A stretch of DNA of 64,000 nt, from contig NC_089552.1 in the NCBI RefSeq assembly GCF_040115645.1, forward strand, positions 2,170,001 through 2,234,000, given 5' to 3'. The translations under genes were made by a program, and so were the position numbers. How positions within the stretch are numbered: position 1 is the first letter of the stretch; every line of letters starts with the position of its first letter. This document shows, one piece after another, positions 1 to 11,639 of this stretch. Below the pieces are notes generated by a model that did no database searches, had not been told where the DNA came from, and saw nothing but the letters and a program-made list of their open reading frames with translations. The DNA comes from Euwallacea fornicatus. Taxonomy: Eukaryota > Arthropoda > Insecta > Coleoptera > Curculionidae.

Positions 1-3000
1 ATAAAACGCCAAAATGGAAAACAAAGTTAAAGAAAAACTTTAATGGTAAGAACATTATTTAATTAGCAAAGCATTCCCCGTACGTTTCGGGTATGGTATA
101 TCGCAATGGATCTTAGAACAGCGAACTCAAGAGCAACCCACGAAGTAATTTATTGCACTGTTAAGTAATGCACCTCAATCAAGTTGATAAAAATGAAGAT
201 CTCGGTTTACGACGGACACAGGAACGAGACAGTTCGACCAAAAGAGAGTGTACAAGTTTAGCAAAATTCTTAATGGCGAGAACCGAGGGTGAACACACAT
301 AGAAGTACCACGCTTAAAAGGTAATTATCGATTAATTTATTATCTACAGATCCTACAGCATAACACTTAGATCAGTAGCAAGATTGATCTTTTACTGGGG
401 AGCTGCAGTTATACCGATTTGCCGAAACTTGGATCATTCTAACATAGGGAACTAAGGTCTATGTTCGGGATACTTTATCAAGATGCAAAGACAAAAATTC
501 ATCTTGTACATTAATTTCAAGAAACTCCAAAAATTATCCAGCTTATTTTCTTATTTATTACACAAAATCGTGGCTTAAAACGACAAATTTCATTAAACGA
601 ACTTCTCTCCCTTAACCCCTTTGAAGTAAATTACCCCAGTTTTTCGAGCGTCCTTTTGAAACCTTACGCCACTAGTTTTAAAATATTCATTTTTCCTTTC
701 GTGGCCATGAATATTCATGTCGGGAGGGTTTTTAAAACTAGCTTTGACTCTTTGTTAAGTTGCCGAGGTTAACTTAATGCATTATTGAAAAAACGTCCCT
801 ATGATAAAAACGTATTTGCGAAAGACTTCAGAAGACCCGGAAGGTTTTTCATAGTGCAAAGAAGTCGTTCGGAGATTCGTTTTCAATGATGAAGAATTTT
901 AAGTCTATAGAAGTGATAATTTCGTTTGAATGGGCTGTAAAGAGGCGCTTTGATGTTGGTAGTTTAATAAGTTTGCCAGTAATAGTGTAAATTGGGCCTG
1001 TTCAAAAAATTATTAGTTGTCGAAGGAGAGAAATAAAGTCATTTTTCCCGCAAAGAGCTTGAGAAAAGGAATGTCGGAAGGTCGTAAAAAAGTTGTATTA
1101 CGCTATAACAGGAATTTATTCTAATGGTATTATTGGCAACGTTGGACGGGTATCTGTTCATCTGACACACGTCAAACTGACGTCTCTGAGTTTGATAGAG
1201 GCAAACAAGTGAACGTTCTCATGTTGCCATTAGTTCTTGTTTTTCTTAACATTTTAAAATCAAGGAAAATTGCTATTATGTGCTGCCATATTAATTCAAC
1301 CACAGAATATATTATTACCGTTCTAGAAACGTACGGTTAACTAAACTAGAAGGTCAATTTTTAGGGGCTTAATTTCCAGATAAAATACTGAGAGAGCATT
1401 ATCATGCCAGAGATCAGCCCTACCCGCTTCCGGAGTCGAAAATCCGGCTATATACCATCATCATTCCCGGATTCAAATTTCGTAATTATCCGAATGATAC
1501 TGGCGAAACTATGCGGGAAAGGGCGCTCGTATTCTTTGTTTCGTTACGGACAAGGGAGAACAAGGGTACTTTTTTAAGTTTCCCTTACTCCCCCGTTTGT
1601 AAATTGCCTTTATTGTTAATTAGTCCTAATGTGAGCCACCTTCTAAATGACCTTCAAACGATCTTTTTCTCGTTTATGTCTCCCTTAGGGCTATATGTTA
1701 TCGTCGAAATAAAAAGTATTGAATCAAAAGAATTCTGTTATACTCTCTAAAACAGTAGTAGAGTATACTTATACGCATTATTTGTCTGTGTTATCGCATA
1801 TCGATCTGACAGTGACATATTACGCAATGCACCCACTTTAGGGATTAAAAGGGCGAATGCTGGAGGTGCAGCACAGCATGTTGGTAGCTGAGCTCGACTA
1901 TTCAATGGAAAGCAATATTTCAAGTTATTTTAGACATGAATATGGCCGAAAGAGAATAATTCAAGAACGAAGTATTTAACCAGTTAGGTCATATACGGTT
2001 TCTTTCCTATGCGATTTATCTCTCATGGAATAAACGATGCAGCTTTTCATCTATTGGTTTTGAAGAGAATCCAGAACAGTCCCGCATTCTGCATTTTGCA
2101 TTCATGCCTGTCCTGTGCTAACCTGAACTATTAAGGTCGATGGCCAATCAAGCTAAAGTGGGTTTTTCGATTCACTATTAGCCATTAACTTATTGGGATA
2201 CTGTACCAAGTAAAATAATGCAACTATTATTTACACACTACAATTTCCCACCTATTCGGTTTTAATAACATTTCCAAGTTAGTTGGAGTTTATTATTGCC
2301 CTGACCACCGAAACACTAGCCATAATGTTATCTGGACGCATATTCCATTCAATAACAATGGGATTAGTTTTAGTCCTGTTGAAATCCAACGCTGGGTGAT
2401 ATTACTGTGGTATAATACATATCGAGGTGAAAAGTGTTCTTTTATTGCCTAGAAATTGGATAGTTATGTATAATCTAGAGACAGTAAGAAGACTTTAGAA
2501 TTCTATTTTATTTAGGGTCATTAATTCATATTTATAACTTGGATTAATTCTATTTTGATTATTTTTATTTGAAAAATTAGGCTCTTTCCAAAAAGGGGAA
2601 GCATTTGCACTCGAAAAATGCGTTAATGGAATATTTTGGAGAACAAAGGAAAGTCAAGAAACCATAAACTTTATGAGCAATGTGTAGTATGTTTGGAACA
2701 ATGCTAGGAATTAATTAAATTAAGCAGGGGCATCAGGGTGAGAAGTGAAGGAGGTAAGTAGGGGAAGCAGCAACCTGTAATGAGGTTAATCATGTCAGCA
2801 TTACATATATAGTTGTGAATAAATTGGTGTATTTCGAAACTCTCAATTTTGTCTTTCGTAAAGATTTGACTGGTTCGATCTTTTTGAGTAACGAAAAATC
2901 AGAGAAGCAGGTTTGTCAACAAGATACAGAACGATATTTCTCTCTTTCTTTCGGAAAATGTCTTAGGAATAAATTGCTGCTCTTGGAAGAAGTACCGAAA

Positions 3001-3148
3001 CGGTGGTTACTACGACATGCTTTGTTGCAAGCATAAAATACGCGGGTAGTATGAAATGTTTTCGGCCTCGAAAATAAAACAATCGAAAATTAGTGGCATT
3101 CTTATTTTAGTTTTTCATGTAGTCTCACTGAAATTCAATGCACTTACC
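1..3148. other. No gene recognised
   Basis: AT-rich sequence with only short open frames that resemble no protein family and lack convincing splice context. The unseen first exon (signal peptide) of the plus-strand gene at 5548-11049 could lie here or to the left of the window; I found no ATG followed by a hydrophobic stretch and a phase-1 donor. Confidence 0.5.
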
Positions 3149-4014
3149 TCAACGACACTCCAAGGCCTTTAGGCCACTCCTATAAGGAGACCTGCCTAAC
3201 TCTTCAAAATACACATTTGTTGCGGATATCATTTCAACATCTGACTCAAATTTCCTATCAGCAAGACTTTTCTTCAAATTCAAAAACAAACTGAAATCAT
3301 AAGGAGCTAAATCTGCTGAATACGGTGCATGTGGCAATAATTGAAAATCCAACTAATCAATTTCATCCATTACGGCCTGAAACTTGTGACATGGTGCATT
3401 GTCTTGATGAAACAGAATTTACTTTTTGGCCAAACAAGGGCGGTTCTCCAGAACTCTTCGATGTAGTTCTTCTAGAAAGTTTGAATAATATGCTCCGTTG
3501 ATAGTTTTTCTCTTTGGAAGTTAAACACTAAGGATCACTTTGGAATCCCAAAAAACACTCGCCATAATCTTTCCGGCTGGTGAAACAGCTTTAGATTTTT
3601 TTGGAATGAGTTCACGCTTTGCTGTCCACTGTGGGAAATCGGCTTTGCAGCCAACTTTTTCATGCGTAAAAATTCAGTCAAGGTATGACGTGTCCGCTCT
3701 TTAGATATTCCCACAGTGTCAGCAATTTTTATCAATTTTAATATTCAGTCATCTAAGACAATATGGTGCACTTTCTGAACGATTCGTTCAGTAGTAGCTG
3801 GTCTTGGCCTTCCCGAACGTGTAGCATCTGTCGTACCGGTTCTACCACACTTCCATGACTTAATAGTGGAAAATAATGAAGAGGGATCGCTTGACGTAGA
3901 ATCTAACTCAGTTTCCACCTCTATTCGCGTTAAATTTTTGATAAAAATGTATTTTATTGTCACACGCACTTCACTTTTATCTATTTTAGGCAAATACGAA
4001 ACTTGTGGGTGCAT
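3149..4014 (-). mobile_element. Decayed mariner-family transposase (irritans-like)
   Basis: Read on the minus strand, three broken frames follow the order of a mariner transposase. At 4014-3745 lies the N-terminal helix-turn-helix part, with a GRPRPATT-type block followed by VHHIVLDD. At 3735-3535 a second DNA-binding part carries IADTVGISKERTRHTL. At 3352-3149 the C-terminal catalytic part carries HAPYSADLAPYDFSLF, the neighbourhood of the last acidic residue of the D,D34D triad. The span (~866 bp) is shorter than the ~1035 bp needed for a ~345-aa transposase, and frames change between blocks, so there are deletions and frameshifts and the copy is dead. No terminal inverted repeats were identified with confidence. 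Confidence 0.85.
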
Positions 4015-5547
4015 CTAGAGTGAAAATGTCAAAACTAATTGACATTTCATCATGAAATGACAAAGTTAAAGAAAAGAAACGTGTCACTGGATGGTACAGA
4101 GCGTAACTACTAACTGAACTAACCTGAACTAACGTTTGATGTAACTAGGAAGTTTCAAATATTTTCCGAGTAGATAGAGAACAACCGTGGTCGGGACCCT
4201 TGACACCGATCTTAGAGCCAATTTCAATAATCTAAATAGCATTCTGAAATATCGACTCGTTTGGAAGATACAAGGTGTTTTCATTTTTTGTGGTTATCTT
4301 TGAAGTCCTTTAACTGTTTTGTTTATGAAAATTTTTAATTTTTTGGCAAAGACATCTTTTGTGCATTTTTCCATGTGCAATCCAGTGACGTATTCGATTT
4401 TATTCTAGCTTAATTTTTTTCGAGTTATGGACAAAAGTTGCTTTTTTTAACTTTATGAATATATATACTTGCATATACATATCTATTCCGGTAAATAAGA
4501 TTATGAAGAATTGTCATAAGAACGTTAGTATTATAGGTTTATTGATCAGTGCGTCGGCAGAATGCTTCAACTGCTATTGTGAGTCACCTCACTATGCTCA
4601 AATCTTTAAAGCCATCAGCTCGCTTTGAGGCTTTCGCCGATATTCCGTTAAATGCAAACAGCCGCTGAAGATGCCTACTTGTGATAATGCTTTGATGAGA
4701 TAACCAATTAGTAGATCAAATTGGCAAAGAATCCTAACCCTTCCTTCTCCAGTTAACATAATCAAATAAAACGCGACCCGACTCTTGGGACCCCAAAGTA
4801 TCCCAAACAATAAATTAGATTAAGTGCACATTAAGGTGAACTTCTTGGAGTTTTCCCTTCGGTCCTTATTACCTACGCGTTAAACCGAGGTGTTTTTCCT
4901 TAATAAATTAGCATACTTTATTAAGCCTTGTTGCCAATGTCTTCTCTTTCCTTAAGGTTCATCTCAACCATCCAGAACTTTTCCCCGAAGCAGCTACAAA
5001 TGGATAATTTATAAGCTAAATGTAAGCCCTAAAAAGGAAAGTTAATAAGTCCCGTCATATCTTTAGGCACATCCATCGCGGTGTTTTGATGCTAGATATG
5101 TGGCAACAGCGCCGCGAAATAACAAAAGCAACCCTGGGAAAGACGTGTGGTTTTAAATTTCGCCTTAAAAAAGGCCCTTGTAAAAATAATTACTTAACGT
5201 TAAATCCGGCTGAATGTCTTATATTCCAAATCTCCTTCCATGCTAATTTTTGAGTTCTAATGAATATCTCGTTGGACGGATGTCATGCAAGATGAATGCC
5301 CTTTCTCTGATCAAGCATTAAAGTATCTCTTCATGTATGCATATAAATATTAGCTGTGCCATGATCTTTTGCCAATACATAAATAATACCTTAATGGAAA
5401 TGGCTCCCTTCGTTTAATATTTCATATCCACATCAAAAGTAGTTTTTTAAGATGAGATTGGGCTAATGTAGGAGAACATTTGGCTGTTAATATTTAATGC
5501 CTCAGCCAATATTTTCAAGAACTAATGGAAGTATTTATTCTTCGCAG
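4015..5547. other. No gene recognised; upstream sequence or intron
   Basis: There is no supported coding sequence. The stretch ends in a good acceptor (ttcttcgcag) for the first visible exon of the plus-strand gene, so at least its right part is intron of that gene. The rest is AT-rich and featureless to my reading. Confidence 0.4.
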
Positions 5548-8500
5548 GTGGCTGTCAGTTCCGGAAATCCTGGCAGGGAAGGTGGTTCCAGAGCGGGGTC
5601 CAAGGGCTGATATTCATCAACAGCACACACATCGAGTCCAAAGGGGAGTGCTATGAGGAACAAGGGGATAAATATCTTGTATATGACAAGTAAGTGGTAA
5701 TAACTAAATAGAAGAGGAAATATTTAATTTCCCCTGTTTCGATTGTGATATAAAGTAGAAGAGAGATTCCATCTCACAGTCGTACGCCTTCATATTCCAG
5801 CGACAAACGTTATCTCTCATCCGAAAATATTCCCTGCATTTTATAATAACGTTGAAATGCAAAGATCTAGTTATCCTGCTGCCTGTATTCGAAAATATTT
5901 CAATTTCCGACAAGGAGACGAACAAATAATACGCAGCTTGATAAACTTATGCACAACAAAAGTATCTTCATATCTACTTTATCGTGTTGACGTTTTAAGA
6001 AGTCGAATGCGAAAGAGAAATTTTGAAGCTGAGGAAACTTCAGAATGATGCCGATTTGGAGGTGTCATCATGTTCTCATGGACGTATGATGGAATGTAAT
6101 GCGGTATCTTGACGAAATAGGACCTCATTTCGTATCCGATTCAAACCGTCGCATCGCTGCCATGACATTGTATCGATTTAAAATTATCTATTTTAACATT
6201 TCACTAATTATTACCTCGCTATTCAATGCAACTCAACCAACAAAATGCATACACAACCCTGGCAATTAAGGAGAAATAAAGGCCCCGAGGCTCTATCTAA
6301 GCGTTCTTAGCTTTAATGCAGTTCCAAAAATATATTGAACGGCGAGGAAAGGTTATTTGAAAATATAATTCTTTTGTGCAATATTCAGCATTATCAAGTT
6401 TTCAGACAGATCAGTTAACCACAACCAGATTCCAAATCAATAACGTGTCCGAATACCTTCCGCTTCCCACACGCTCATTCGCGCGTCTGGACATTGTTCC
6501 GATGGGACCGTCTATATAGTTTTGTGGTACCTCATTCCTGGCTACCTCTATCTGCGGGGTCTGAGAGGGATGCTCTGAACTCAACAATCTGCGGCCTACA
6601 ATATCGCACATATTTTCAAAAGGAGGAAGATCACGTGATCTTGGTCGCCGTGGTATCAAATAATGTGATATTGCTTCATGAGGTCCCTGTAGCAGCATGT
6701 GATCTTGCGTTGTCTTGTTGGAAAATGGCATTGTGGATTGTCGCAAGGTATGGGTCTTGAATGTACCGAAGAGCAGTCATGTTGCCTCTAATGCAAAGTA
6801 GAGATGGCCTACTGCCAAGTGCAATTGCACCTCATTACTCCCATGGTACGATCAACTTGCCCTTCCACGTTAAATTGCGGATCACATCTTTCACTCTTTA
6901 CCCTTGCACAATCATGATGCATCCGTAGACAGCCACGGGGTTCGTCACTGAAGACCACTCTGTTCCGTTCATTCTTCGTGTCTGATCCCATTCACCCCAC
7001 CATCGCAATCGCATGAGTCTGTGATAGGTAATGAGAAGTAACACTCAATAAGGACGAAAAGGAAAAAGACAAAACTTCCAATTTGAAGATACACTGTATG
7101 CATCCCAACCATTCGTCCATATTCTTCAAACCAACGATTCGCAATCGCTCGAGTTGTACTGAAACAGCCTCTAACCGCAAAAAGTTCTTGGCAGCTATCC
7201 TGACGTTCTGTGATTGCTTTATAATGACCGATGCCTCTATATCTGTGTCATTGAACTTTTTCAGTCCATGCCTGATAACATCTTAAAATTGTACGTAAAG
7301 GTCTCGTGGTTCTTCTTAAATTTCTCTAATTGAAAGACCTGTTTCTCTTAAGCCCATAATCCACCCTCTCTCAAAGTCACTTATTTGAGAAACGTATCCA
7401 AATCTACGCACACGAGGCATAACAGTCGGTTTCTGAGAACAATATTAAACCTCTTGAGTTGATAATTGTGTCCCTTGAAGCTTCTACCTTCCCCTACCAA
7501 GTGGTTGACTTTCTTCCTAAGTGAAATATTATTTTTTAGGTCTGATGACTGCTACAGGTGCCTAGTCCTGCATGCAAAGCATCCTAGCGTACTTCAGTAC
7601 AAGGAAAGTGAGTACCAATTGCACTGATTATCTAAACGATCTATTTCAATTTGTTCCCATTCTTCTCAGCGTACTGTGAAGGCAAAGACTCGTTAACTGA
7701 AATTTGCTCAAGAATAGTGGGGGATGCGGCATTGTATAGCATGTTTAGAAAGTATCCCGAAGTGAAACCTATCGAATGTCCTTTCAAAAGTGCCCCATTC
7801 ACCTTCGGGTAAGTTCAAGTGAGATTTCCATTAATTCGGCATTTAAATATCGGTGCTTTTTAGGTATAATAGGGGAACGGGCGATTGCAGCTACCCTCAA
7901 AGCAGGGCCGAAAGCTGCACCGACGATTCAAGATTGGTGCTCAAGTATCAGGCGTGTCCGGATGTGCCAAGCACAGAGCAACATGGTAAGTGCGAGGTTT
8001 CACTGGTATTTCCATTACTCACTCATCAACTATGAACTGGAAGAGTTATCCGCTGCTCCCTGAGTCTTCAATTATTTTCCCCCTAACATCTGTTATGACG
8101 TTTGCCTCCGTTTTCTTTAGTGGAAGAACTAATTTGTCTGGCGACATGGAAAGAAGGTTCTACCAAGTACCTGATAGGCAAAATCGCTCAGGGGAACCGT
8201 AGAAGCTTAACTTCAGACGAGGACCAGTATCGCTGCTTTATATACCAAAGAGGAAAGGAAGATGGAAAGATCGTCTACAATATTGCCCAATCGGGAGATG
8301 CCACTTGTTCCGGCTTGCAAAGCCCCACCGAAGGCAGTCGGACCATGAAGCTCACTATTGGTAAGGTTTCATAAATGAACCTGCCATGGCGAACTAACAA
8401 AAACTCCTTTTCAGTCGACGATCAACATAAACGGTGCAAGTTTCCAGAGTGGATCACGATCCACCACACTTGGGTGAGCCTGGACCATCACAAGACCTAC

Positions 8501-11049
8501 AAATTCGCCCAGAAGAATGCCACGTTGAAGATATTGGATGACGAGACTGCCAAGCCGGTTAAGATACACCAAAATTTCGCACAACCGCAGTATGCTTTCC
8601 AGGATTTTGGTAAGTCAAGCAAAAGCCAATTAACAGTAGATACCTTCACATCAGTTGTCTTTGGTTAGCAAGTATCCACGCAGATTAATTAATAAAAGTC
8701 ACCTCGAGCTATATTCCCGAATTTGATATCTCACACCATTCTAACACCTTCGATCGGATTATTTCATAGGATTCGAATCAGAGGACCAAAAAAAGCAAAG
8801 CTCCGAAATGCGACTGGTTTGTCACGGAATCCTGCAACAACTGGACAACAAACAGGTCCAAATAGTCGCCCATGTTACTGCCGGATGCGATAGTGGATAC
8901 GTCTGTATGATCTTCTACAAAAGAGATTCCAACATCATGGAAATCCAACAATCGGGTAAATATATTTCTGTTAAATAATTTATCAACAGTTTTATCAAAG
9001 CTTCATAGACTCTGCTATGTGCAACGGTGGATTTATGTATAATTTACGGACGTTTGCCGGTCATATTCTGGTAATTTCATCATCACCGTTTAATTAATAT
9101 TTGAATTATTGATGTTCAATGATATCCGATTCCGGTTGTGCGGAATGCATCGCGCTTTGATTCAGACGAACAATGTCTAATTTGATAGGATGTTAATTCG
9201 TAATGAAGGCTTTCACTCTTTGTCTGCTAAATTGGGCGATTTGCAACATCATTTAGAGAAATTTTTTCTTTCAGAAAACTACGTAGAAAATCCTGATGAA
9301 GCGTGCACAGAGTTCGATCCGATTAACATTCCATACACAACATTAGTAGGTGAGTTTTGCCACACGGTTCCGGCTTTAAGTTTGGATAAAATTGTCATAA
9401 TTAATAATAATAACTTTTTTTGTTAGCTCCAAATCTCCATCCCAAGAAGTGTCCTCATTTGGGGAGATATTCCATAAGCCAAAGCAACACTTTCTTGGAG
9501 AAGAGGAAACGCCGAGATCAACCAGGTAAGAAACATTCTCCGTTAATATCCTGAAAGTCGTTAAAATTGGAAATTTTAGCATTTGCGTAGCAGAATGTGA
9601 AGCGTTAACAAAACACCAAAATGGAAATTTACCGGCAAATCTGCTTTGCGACGATCCGACTGGTTGCAATTGGTGGTTGCAGAGAAATAGAGAATTGAAC
9701 ATAAATAACAACAAAATAGAGCAGAAAATTGAAGAAATTGAGCAAAAAATTTCATTTGGTTTCGAAATGTGAGTCAAAGTCAATATATAGAAATCAACAT
9801 TTTGTTTACATTTCAAAACCAAACACCATTTTTTGCTTAATTTCTTCAATTATCTGTTGTATTTTGTTGCTGTTTATGCTCAGTTTCATTCTCTATCTAA
9901 CTGTAATAATCAAATGCAATCAACGGAATAACCGCAAAACAGATTTGCTTGCACATTTCCATTTTGTAATTTTATTATCTACTTCATATTCATTGTTCTC
10001 CACTTCTGCGTAAACGCTAAAAATTCATTAAAGTCAACAAACGGGTATCAACATTTGACTCACATTTCAAAACCAAACCTCATTTTTTGCTTCATTTCAT
10101 CAATTATCTGTTGTATTTTGTTGCTGTTTATGCTCAGTTTCAATCGGTCTCTATCTGAACATAATCAATTGCTACTAATGGAACGACTGCAAAGCAAACT
10201 TGTTTGCAAATTTCGATTATATTTTTATATTACTTACCCATTACCCAATCAATTCTGCCTTTACAGCTGATCTAAAAATGAACAAAGCTGAACCGGACTG
10301 CATATCCAACGAATACGAACGTCTCTCCGTTGGATGCAGCGGATCTCAGGAAATGGAGTTCCAGTCGACCTGCCCATCGCAATCCGGCAACGGTAAGTCA
10401 ACCCCTTTACAAAATAAACCAGCTACCGCACTGACATTTACCTTCTAGCCTTCTCCTGCCACGGCAGCTGGGAAGAAGCCGGCATCTCCTACGTTATCAC
10501 CACTGCAGTTCCTTCCCCTTCTTCGGTTATTTCGTCTTCTTCTTCGAAAAAATCCACGCATCAGGAGAACATCCTCAGGCATTGCTTCATCTTCCAGCTC
10601 TCCAATCAGCCCCAAGAGCCGGTCCTTGAGGGTGGACTGGGGAAGAGTGTGGGCCCGTTGGTTTTGAAAATGTCGAAAGTGGGTGAAAGTTGCCACAGGC
10701 ATGTCAAGCCCGGAATCGATGGTAATTGGGCTTTGAATTTTACAAGCAATGGTAAGTGAACGTTTTGGTTTTTGTTGCACCTTTGAGAGGAATCAAATGT
10801 TTCGATTTTTAACCGGTGAGTCTCACCGCAGCTGAAAAGCATTTTTGGCGGTAAAAAAGGGGGCGAAGAATTTATCTCTCCGCTTACTTAATTAATACAT
10901 AACGAATATTTTACTTACATGGCTAATCGCATATTCCTTGTTTTGCAGGTACATGCGATCAATCCACTTCTGACAACGCAGGTCCGATTTTAATACCCGC
11001 CATTTCATTGATCATTCTCTCCTTCTCAGTTGCGTTGATTCTGAGATGA
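5548..11049 (+). CDS. Cysteine-rich secreted, probably GPI-anchored insect protein (5' end missing)
   Basis: Twelve exons join in phase to a stop: 5548-5689, 7540-7607, 7670-7808, 7864-7985, 8121-8360, 8415-8609, 8770-8955, 9275-9349, 9427-9525, 10267-10392, 10449-10751, 10949-11049. They give about 597 residues plus an unseen N-terminal exon that should carry the signal peptide. Cysteine-rich units recur: the first begins GGCQFRKSWQGRWFQSG, a later one CKFPEWITIHHTWVS, another FSCHGSWEEAGISYV. The last exon encodes a short hydrophilic stretch (SDNAG) and then a hydrophobic tail ending ALILR, the layout of a GPI-attachment signal. From memory it resembles insect proteins annotated with DUF7042-DUF7045; that family label is unverified and its role is unknown. 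All introns from exon 4 on are phase 1. A KRKRR basic run in exon 9 looks like a proprotein-convertase site. The introns contain a Tc1-like remnant and a foldback repeat. Confidence 0.8.
6411..7290 (-). mobile_element. Decayed Tc1-like transposase in an intron
   Basis: Minus-strand frames here match the order of Tc1-type DDE transposases. Around 6990-6810 a block reads NRVVFSDEPRGCLRM followed by VDRTMGVM, like the usual FSDES...GVMVWG region with the first/second acidic positions. Around 6760-6411 a block has SNKTTQDHM (decayed QQDNARPH) and then FENMCDIVGRRL (decayed IEHLWDELGRRV). Sequence near 7180-7000 resembles the linker that precedes the catalytic domain. Stops and frame changes separate the blocks, so it is inactive. 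It sits in the 1.85-kb intron (5690-7539) of the plus-strand gene, antisense to it. Confidence 0.75.
9574..10022. repeat. Foldback element (long inverted repeat) in an intron
   Basis: The two halves are imperfect reverse complements about a centre near 9790. The left end starts ttttagcatttgcg and the right end finishes with the complementary tgcgtaaacgctaaaa. Inside, a block at about 9740-9780 (gaaattgagcaaaaaa, then tttggtttcgaaatg) is mirrored at 9805-9850 (catttcaaaaccaaac, then ttttttgcttaatttc). Arms are ~200 bp with a very short loop, as in foldback elements or long-TIR MITEs. The long open frames on both strands here arise from the repeat and are not genes. It lies in the intron 9526-10266. 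Confidence 0.75.
10050..10225 (+). repeat. Third, partial copy of the foldback arm
   Basis: This stretch repeats the right arm of the adjacent foldback (9802-9980) in the same orientation: catttcaaaaccaaac, ttttttgcttcatttc, then an identical run including tatctgttgtattttgttgc. It is interrupted and diverged at its 3' end just before the exon at 10267. It implies a local duplication or nested insertion of the same element. Confidence 0.7.
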
Positions 11050-11558
11050 TGAAGAGCTGCGGTGCTCCACACGCTGAGCGATTATTGAGTGGCCCAGTCC
11101 TACCAAATGACGAACTAAATCTAGGTATTCACTTTTTGATTTTTCCAATTTTAATAGATAACCGCTTTGAATGTCGGTTTTCTCTAGAGAAATATCTCTC
11201 GTTAAAACTTGTTTCTGCAATATGGAACTCATATCTTGGTCACATTTCCAGTGGTTGTTAGTTAAAATTGCCTGTCTAAGTATATGATATAGGTCAATTT
11301 TTAAAATGGTTTTATCGACAAAGAAAATACGGGAATGAAGTTGAGCTACAAGAATATTTGTGATTCATGTTGTTGGGCTTTTTATTACCTACTTAGATAT
11401 ACATTAGTTATCTTTAAGTGTATACATGGCTGTTTGACGTGAAATACTTAGCACAACAGTTTTCTTACTTTTCCTAACAGGTATTCAGTTTTTTTTCTAC
11501 AAGATTTCTCCAATAGCACGGTTTGCCATTTTACAGAAGTAGTTTGCGTCAACAGCCA

Positions 11559-11639
11559 AGGGTGTCTGAAATCAGACTATTATTTCGTAACGTTAGAAAA
11601 AAGTCCCTTTTTCCTCAAATACCTTATCTCAGACACCCT
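11559..11639. repeat. 81-bp MITE-like hairpin element
   Basis: Perfect 11-bp terminal inverted repeats agggtgtctga (11559-11569) and tcagacaccct (11629-11639) bound an 81-bp stretch. Beyond the 11 bp the arms remain partly complementary (aatca / ttatc side). The size and G-rich termini fit a minimal non-autonomous DNA transposon. No clear target-site duplication was verified. Confidence 0.5.

Noticed and set aside
9376..9849. 157-codon open frame on the minus strand
   Set aside because: It spans an exon of the plus gene and the left arm of the foldback repeat; the frame is produced by the inverted repeat and has no domain features.
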